Source: VXRJ01 sp965246995 (GTDB lineage Bacteria; Acidobacteriota; Vicinamibacteria; Vicinamibacterales; UBA8438). From it: DNA of 64,000 nt. Positions 59,038-64,000 of the stretch are shown one piece after another (position 1 is the first letter of the stretch; the number at the start of each line of letters is the position of its first letter). Under the pieces are notes generated by a model. That model was not told the DNA's origin, did no database searches, and saw only the letters and a list, made by a program, of their open reading frames with translations. Made by a program: the position numbers and the translations under genes. The stretch lies in the NCBI GenBank assembly GCA_965246995.1, contig OZ252008.1, positions 3,844,001 to 3,908,000 of the forward strand. Direction: 5' to 3'.

Positions 59038-60870
59038 TCAGTCCATCTCGAAGCGAGCGAGGTGCGCGTCCGCGTCGACCCGCGCACCCTCCGGCTGCCG
59101 TTCTTTCAGCAGGACGGACCGGCCCAGCACCAGCGCGTCCATGCCGGTCGCCATGAAGCAGCGCAAGGCATCGTCGGGCGTCCGGACGATGGGCTCGCCC
59201 CGGACGTTGAAGCTGGTGTTGACCATGACCGGGCAGCCGGTCTTCGCCTCGAACGTCCGCAGCAGGGCGGCGAACCGGCCGTGGCGCGCGTCATCGACCG
59301 TCTGCAGACGGGCGGAGTAGTCGACGTGCGTCACCGCCGGCACGTCCGAGCGGACGGCGCGCAGGCGGTCGAATCCCTGCCGGCCGTCGACGTCCACCGG
59401 CTGCCGCCGCGCCTCGACAACCGGCGCGACGATCGACATGTAGGGACGGTCGTCGTCCGGGCGCAGCAGGAAGTAATCGCTGCACCGGTCGCGCAGCACG
59501 GCGGGCGCGAAGGGACGGAACGACTCGCGGAACTTGATCTGCACGTTCATCCGCGACTGCATCTGCGGGTCGCGCGGATCACCAAGGATGCTGCGCGATC
59601 CGAGGGCGCGCGGCCCGAACTCCATCCGTCCCTGGAACCAGCCGACCACCTGCCCTGCCGCGATGAGGTCCGCGACCGCCGCGCAGAGCGCCTGATCGTC
59701 GGCGTAGTCGTCGCGGGGTGCGCCCACGCCGTCGAGGAACGCCTGGATCTCGCCGTCGCTCCAGTGCGGGCCGAGCAGCGACCCCTGCTGCGCGTCGTGC
59801 GGGCGGGCGGTGCGCGGATGGCCGAGCAGTTGATGCCAGATAAAGAGCGCCACACCCAGCGCGCCGCCGGCGTCGCCCGCCGCCGGCTGAATCCAGATGT
59901 CGTCGAACGGTCCCTCCCGCAGGATCCGGCCATTTGCGACGCAGTTGAGCGCGACGCCGCCCGCCAGGCAGAGGTTCCGCATGCCGGTCTCCGCATGCAC
60001 ATGGCGTGCCGTCCGGAGCATTGCCTCCTCGGTCACCGCCTGGATAGACGCCGCGATGTCCATCTCCCTCTGCGTGATCGGCGTCTCCGGCCTGCGCGGT
60101 GGACCACCGAAGAGCGCGTCGAACTTCGGCGAGGTCATCCGGAGCCCCTCGCAGTAGCGGAAGTACGACAGGTCGAGGCGGAACGATCCGTCGTCCTTCA
60201 GATCGATCAGATGCTCCCGGATTCGGTCCGCGTAGCGCGGCTCGCCGTACGGGGCGAGGCCCATCAGCTTGTACTCGCCCGAGTTGACGCGGAACCCCGT
60301 GAAGTAGGTGAACGCGGAATAGAGGAGGCCGAGCGAGTGCGGAAAGCGGATCTCGTGGGTCAGCTCGACGCGGTTGCCGCGTCCCGTGCCGTAGGTCGTC
60401 GTGGCCCATTCGCCGACGCCGTCCATCGTCAGGATCGCCGCCTCCTCGAACCGCGACGGGAAGAACGCGCTGGCGGCGTGGGATTCGTGATGCTCCGTGA
60501 AGACGATCGGCTTGCGGTAGCGCCCGCCCAGCCCAAGCGCGATCTCGCGGGGCAGGCGGAGCTTCTCGCGCGTCCAGGCGGGAGCGAACCGGACGAACTG
60601 CCGGAACCCGCGCGGCGCGTAGGCGAGGTAGGTTTCCAGCAGACGGTCGAGCTTCAGGAATGGCTTCTCGTAGAACCCGACGGCATCGAGGTCTTCCGGT
60701 GCGAGTCCGGCCTCGTCGAGGCAGTAGCGGATGGCGTTCGAGGGGAACGACGCGTCGTGCTTCACGCGGGTGAAGCGTTCCTCCTGGGCCGCCGCCACGA
60801 TCTCGCCGTCGACCACCACCGCCGCCGCCGCGTCGTGGTAGTAGGCCGAGATGCCGACCACCGCCGCCAT
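59038..60870 (-). CDS. O-carbamoyltransferase (NodU/CmcH/SxtI family)
   Basis: A 610-residue enzyme that makes a carbamoyl adenylate from carbamoyl phosphate and ATP in its Kae1-like domain and passes it to a hydroxyl of the acceptor. MAAVVGISAYYHDAAAAVVV starts the fold; EERFTRVKHDASFPSNAIRY; the metal/adenylate site has EHHESHAASAFFPS; DGVGEWATTTYG; GEYKLMGLAPYGEPRYADRI; LAGGVALNCVANGRI; GWFQGRMEFGPRALGSRSIL; the C-terminal YrdC-like part ends NTSFNVRGEPIVRTPDDALR. All family motifs seem present. The ATG overlaps the DUF5989 stop (TGATG), and sxtJ follows. Acceptor probably a glycan sugar. Confidence 0.94.
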   Translation of the reverse strand: MAAVVGISAYYHDAAAAVVVDGEIVAAAQEERFTRVKHDASFPSNAIRYCLDEAGLAPEDLDAVGFYEKPFLKLDRLLETYLAYAPRGFRQFVRFAPAWTREKLRLPREIALGLGGRYRKPIVFTEHHESHAASAFFPSRFEEAAILTMDGVGEWATTTYGTGRGNRVELTHEIRFPHSLGLLYSAFTYFTGFRVNSGEYKLMGLAPYGEPRYADRIREHLIDLKDDGSFRLDLSYFRYCEGLRMTSPKFDALFGGPPRRPETPITQREMDIAASIQAVTEEAMLRTARHVHAETGMRNLCLAGGVALNCVANGRILREGPFDDIWIQPAAGDAGGALGVALFIWHQLLGHPRTARPHDAQQGSLLGPHWSDGEIQAFLDGVGAPRDDYADDQALCAAVADLIAAGQVVGWFQGRMEFGPRALGSRSILGDPRDPQMQSRMNVQIKFRESFRPFAPAVLRDRCSDYFLLRPDDDRPYMSIVAPVVEARRQPVDVDGRQGFDRLRAVRSDVPAVTHVDYSARLQTVDDARHGRFAALLRTFEAKTGCPVMVNTSFNVRGEPIVRTPDDALRCFMATGMDALVLGRSVLLKERQPEGARVDADAHLARFEMD

Positions 60871-61085
60871 CAGAACAGCGTATAGACGAACGGTGCGGCG
60901 ACGGTGCCGGACAGTGCGATGAGGCCACCCAGCAGCAGGAGGACGATGACGATAGGGCCGAGCCACCACTTCTTGTTGTCGCGCATGAACTGCCACAGCT
61001 CGACGAGGAAGGGGAGCTGCTCGGCCTGATCGAGTTCCCGCGCGAAGTCGTCCCGGCGCTCCGGTGCGTCCGCCCGCTCTGTCAT
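60870..61085 (-). CDS. DUF5989 small membrane protein (SxtK-like)
   Basis: A 71-residue protein: an N-terminal acidic stretch (MTERADAPERRDDF), then AEQLPFLVELWQFMRDNKKW and one helix, GPIVIVLLLLGGLIALSGTV, ending in AAPFVYTLF. FLxELWxFMRxxKKWW followed by a helix is the DUF5989 signature, found almost always beside carbamoyltransferases and equivalent to SxtK of saxitoxin clusters. Function unknown; a membrane tether is plausible. Its ATG overlaps the SGNH hydrolase stop (TGATG) and its own stop overlaps the carbamoyltransferase start, so all are coupled. Confidence 0.85.
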   Translation of the reverse strand: MTERADAPERRDDFARELDQAEQLPFLVELWQFMRDNKKWWLGPIVIVLLLLGGLIALSGTVAAPFVYTLF

Positions 61086-62267
61086 CACTCCGTCTCCAGT
61101 GCGGCGGTCCCGGCCCGCACCCGGTGAAGTGCCTGCGACCTGCCGACCTGTTCCGCGCATAGTCCATGCCCGAGCGCGTTCCAGTGGATATTCCGCAGCC
61201 AATTGAAGGGCTGCCGGTGCGACCGGTAGTAATCGACGAACACCGGCTGCATGTCGATCACTTCGTAGCCGTCCGCCCGCGCCTGGTCCATGAAGTACCG
61301 CCGCATCACATCATGGTAGCTCCCGTCCCACCGGTGCTCCCAGCCCTCGGTGTAGCGATACGGCCGGATGCCGTCCACGACGAAGACGATCTGCGCCAGA
61401 TCTAGGCCTGACTTTTCGGGAAGCATCCGCAGGAAGGCATCGACGGCGCGGCGAGACCCCGCCACACGTTCGGGGTGCGCTACGGCCGGATCCGTCGGGA
61501 CGAACGGCGAGCCGGGCGTGCCGGCCGCGTCTGAGTCGTTCCGGCGGCGTTCCTCATAGCTCCTGAGCTGGGTCAAGCGAACATTGTAGGTTCGGTATCG
61601 CAACACTCTGGAGTTCTCGTTCACCCAACGGCGGAGCCGGCGCAAGGGACTCGCCGGCGCCTCCGACGGTGGTTCCGCGGGCGGGACGAGCGCCACATCA
61701 CCATTGGGCCGTTCCTCGAACGCAAAGAAGACGTGGTGCCTGCTGGTCGGCAGGAACTGACGGTAGCTCTCGTCGAAGTCGTTCTCGATGATCTGGATCA
61801 CCAGCGCAGCCGGCCGATACGTTTCGCCCGCGTGCTCCGCGTACGCAAGGTATTGGCTGAGCGGTGCGGCATTCATGCCGAAGGAGTAGACGCGGATCTC
61901 GTCCTCCAGACTCCTCGCCAATCGCCCGTGGCCAGTGTCGGCCCACTCCAAGTGATCGCCCTCAACGTAGCTGTCGCCGACGAACGCCAGCAGTGGCGCG
62001 TCGGACTCCCGGACGTAGTCGATTTCGCTGACCCAGCCGGCGTTGTTCGTCCGCAATTCATTGACGACGAAGACTCCAACCGACGGAATGACGCCAGCTC
62101 TCGTTGGGGTGAAACCGGGCGATGGGGTCGTTGCCGCTCGGCAGGACGCGGGGGCTCGCCTCGCGGACCGGCAGGATCCAGAACGTCAGCTCCGCGACGG
62201 CCACGAGGACCGTCACGCCGATCAGCGCTGACGCCAGTCGCAACAGCCAACGACGGCGACCACGCAT
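61085..62267 (-). CDS. SGNH/GDSL hydrolase-like protein (SxtL-like position), frameshifted
   Basis: First gene of the carbamoylation cassette. The N-terminus (MRGRRRWLLRLASALIGVTV, then a helix and ASPRVLPSGNDPIARFHPNE) is in one frame and ends at a stop at 62058; the rest (LRTNNAGWVSEIDYVRESD, APLLAFVGDSYVEGDHLEWA) continues in another. The junction VFVVNELRTNNAG is restored by removing one base near 62075. Hydrolase marks: FVGDSYVEG (block I Ser), FGMNAAPLSQYL (Gly region), IIENDFDESYR (block III N-D) and WNALGHGL near the end in place of the usual DxxH. Residues 1-30 anchor it. It may be a pseudogene or carry a sequence error. In saxitoxin clusters SxtL, a GDSL lipase, occupies the same neighbourhood. 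Confidence 0.75.
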
Positions 62268-62380
62268 CACCGGCGTCGCTCCGCAGATGGAGTCATTCGT
62301 TTCATGACTCGAAGATCATAAGGTTCCGATGGTCTCCGCGCTTGCTCCATGGATACGAGCATCTCGGGGTGCGGCGCCCG

Positions 62381-62548
62381 ATGTACGATCCCGCCGTGCT
62401 ACCACGCAACCGTTGGACACGCTGGGGAATGGGCGCCTATGCGGCGACCGTGCTGTTCCTGCTGCAGTACCAACTCTTCATGCGCGGATTCACTGATATC
62501 GCCACGGAATGGGGTTATAACGAATACTTGACCGGCCCGCCAGCCTAG
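62381..62548 (+). pseudogene. N-terminal membrane fragment cut by IS630
   Basis: Fifty-five codons from ATG 62381: MYDPAVLPRNRWTRWGMGAY, a helix (AATVLFLLQYQLFMRGF) and TDIATEWGYNEYLTGPP. The RWxxWGxGAY start is like that of the PA14-GT39 at 19583 (GRWVLWGIGAY). The stop codon is the CTAG of the IS630 end, so this is the start of a membrane protein interrupted by the insertion. No continuation is seen on the far side of the IS. Confidence 0.5.
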
Positions 62549-63739
62549 TGGTCCGTCACGTCATAATCGTCGGATAGACGGACTTGAGTTTACAGCGCGC
62601 ATCGTCGACCTTCATCTGCCAGTCGACACCGCGTTGCGTGCGGTTGACGTCGGTGGACCACGCCGACACTTCGCGGTGCAGCGTCCCGAGGTTTCCGATG
62701 CGGCGCCCGTGCAGGCATTGGCGCGTCATGGAACTGAGTTCGTTCTCCGCGATGTTCAGCCAGCTCCCGTGTTTCGGCGTGTAGCAGAACTCGATGCGAC
62801 GAACCAATTGCCGTGCCCGGGTCGGCTCGAACACTTCGTAAAAGGCTCCGGTCGTGTGCGTGTTGAGGTTGTCGCACACCAAGGTGATTTTCGGGCAGGT
62901 GGCGTAGCGTCCTTCCAGCAGGCCGGCGACCTCCACCGCCCAGTCCGCCTTCGTACGCCGGGCGCGGGCCATCGCCTGCCGCCAACCCGCCAGCGGCTCG
63001 CTGAACAGGAAGACCGAGGCCGTGCCAGCCCGTTCGTATTCGTAGTCGACGCGGCGGGGCCGCGCCTGCGTGGCGGCAATCGGAGGGCGAGTTTCCTGGA
63101 CCAGTTGCACCGGCTGCTCATCCATGCACACGACAGGGCAAGCCGGATCGTACGGTTGCGCATAGGTGTCCAAGACCTGTTCCATGTGCGCCACGAATTC
63201 GGCATCGGCCTGCGGAGGGATCACCCAGTACTCGATTTTCCGCTGGGTCATCCCGTTTTTTTAGCGTCCGCCGGATGGTTTCGTGGCTGACCGACTCGAC
63301 GACCGTGCGCGCCAACAGCCGCAACGACCAGTTGGCATAGCCCTTCGGGGGCGGCCCCAGACGCAGGGCGATGAGGTGAGCCTCCTGTTCGCCGTTGAGC
63401 AGTTTGGGGACCGGGGGGGACTCCCGCCGTTTTCGTTCCAGCGCCTGCTCGAACCCTTCCAGCACGCATCGTTGGCGAATGTTCTCGACCGTCTTGGTGC
63501 GGCACGAAAAGGCGTCGGCGATCTGCTGATCGGTCCACGCCGGCCCGTCCGCATCGGCCTTCAAGAGAATCTGAGCGCGGCGCACTTTCTCACTGCTGCC
63601 GTTGAGCTTTCGGACCGTCTCTCGACAGACCTCGCGTTCCTGCACTGTGATCGAACGATGTACTTTTTCTGCACAGGAACTCTCTTCGGTTCCACGGGAG
63701 TTCCCCGATAGCCCTAATGTTTACTTATGGCAAAGCACT
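62548..63739 (-). mobile_element. IS630-type insertion sequence (two-frame)
   Basis: CTAGTG at 62545-62550 and its inverse CACTAG at 63737-63742 mark the ends; the TA in each is the probable target duplication. Beyond the first six bases the terminal repeats are weakly matched. It carries one transposase split over two frames. It cuts a membrane-protein gene. Confidence 0.7.
62556..63645 (-). CDS. IS630 family transposase in two frames
   Basis: The first frame (63645 to about 63255) has the HTH part: KVRRAQILLKADADGPAWTD, QQIADAFSCRTKTVENIRQR and LRLLARTVVESVSHETIRRT. At 63256-63262 there is a run of seven A on the coding strand; a +1 shift (or loss of one A by slippage) leads to the second frame, MTQRKIEYWVIPPQADAEFV, VVCMDEQPVQLVQETRPPI (first Asp), KITLVCDNLNTHTTGAFYEV (second Asp) and YTPKHGSWLNIAENELSSMT (Glu). 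All DDE residues are present, so it may be active by programmed frameshift or transcript slippage, or be newly broken. Confidence 0.82.
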
Positions 63740-63827
63740 AGTTTCTCCCCCAGGGTGTCGAATGGACAACGTGTTGAAGGGTCACAGCTAAGTCATTCGT
63801 TTCCAATGGTTCCAATAGAATGAGGCC

Positions 63828-63998
63828 ATGCTTCTCGTCATCGCACCCACGGTCGTGTGGCTGGTCGCCTGGGCGGCTGGCGCGCAGCATCCAGACATCA
63901 ACCACGAGGCGGAACAGCTGGTATCGCAGATCGCCGAGACCCGGCACCAGATCCACACACACCCGGAACTCGGCAACCGCGAGGAGGCCTGGCGATGA
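63828..63998 (+). pseudogene. Start of an M20 peptidase-like gene, stopping early
   Basis: ATG 63828 opens 56 codons: a signal peptide (MLLVIAPTVVWLVAWAAGAQ) and VSQIAETRHQIHTHPELGNR, the classic N-terminus of M20/amidohydrolase-type peptidases. The usual continuation (E-x-x-T-A-x-L-V) is replaced by EEAWR and a TGA at 63996, two bases before the window end. Either a frameshift follows or the gene is broken; it cannot be decided from this window. Confidence 0.5.
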
Positions 63999-64000
63999 GA

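Noticed and set aside
58954..60885. A 643-codon plus-strand frame over the carbamoyltransferase
   Set aside because: Mirror frame of a strongly conserved gene; charged, low-complexity, no recognisable domain.
58617..62267. A saxitoxin biosynthesis cluster
   Set aside because: Only the carbamoylation genes are present; no sxtA, sxtG, sxtB or Rieske oxygenase-like genes in 64 kb.

Overview
The window is GC-rich bacterial DNA from what looks like an extracellular-polysaccharide or glycolipid region of a Gram-negative bacterium. Gene style (many GT39-type membrane glycosyltransferases, an Uma2 nuclease, a PA0069-type radical SAM protein, NqrA, heavy IS load) would fit Acidobacteriota, but that is an inference with no rRNA or marker gene to anchor it. 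No tRNA, rRNA or CRISPR array was seen.

Left third (1-26 kb): a decayed, rearranged zone. It holds two IS1380-type elements, an IS5-type element with a -1 frameshift site, an IS630-type element inserted in the end of an IS1182-type remnant, a broken tyrosine recombinase, and several membrane proteins in which a PA14 domain sits between the first two membrane segments of a GT39-like glycosyltransferase. Two of these are near-identical 827-residue genes in opposite orientation about 14 kb apart (4808-7337 and 21426-23956). Pieces of neighbouring genes (GT2, a GMC oxidoreductase, PA14-GT39 N-termini) recur as short duplicated scraps, so repeated local recombination has reshuffled the zone. Intact genes between them are a GMC-type oxidoreductase, an Uma2 nuclease, a GT2 and a nucleotide-sugar dehydrogenase.

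Middle (26-50 kb): an orderly biosynthetic block. A methyltransferase, a coiled-coil methyltransferase and an orphan nqrA are followed by a plus-strand operon GT2-GT2-GT4-GT9-GT2 (29.8-35.1 kb). A minus-strand operon GT4-GT4-GT4 then GT39 and a YqaA-like membrane protein runs 41.2-35.2 kb. Next come a PA0069-type radical SAM protein, two more large membrane glycosyltransferases, a methyltransferase, a Wzx-like flippase and a translationally coupled sulfotransferase. Together these would build, decorate and export a lipid-linked glycan.

Right third (50-64 kb): a carbamoylation cassette, intact except for one frameshift, in the minus-strand order SGNH/GDSL hydrolase, DUF5989 small membrane protein, NodU-type O-carbamoyltransferase, SxtJ-like membrane protein (62267-58617). 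This matches the sxtL-sxtK-sxtI-sxtJ neighbourhood known from saxitoxin clusters, here without the toxin genes. Two broken copies lie nearby (50124-50970 and 57355-58246), both associated with PA14-GT39 genes. IS256, IS1182, IS3 and IS630-type elements have cut up this end. The last bases carry the start of an M20 peptidase-like gene that stops early.
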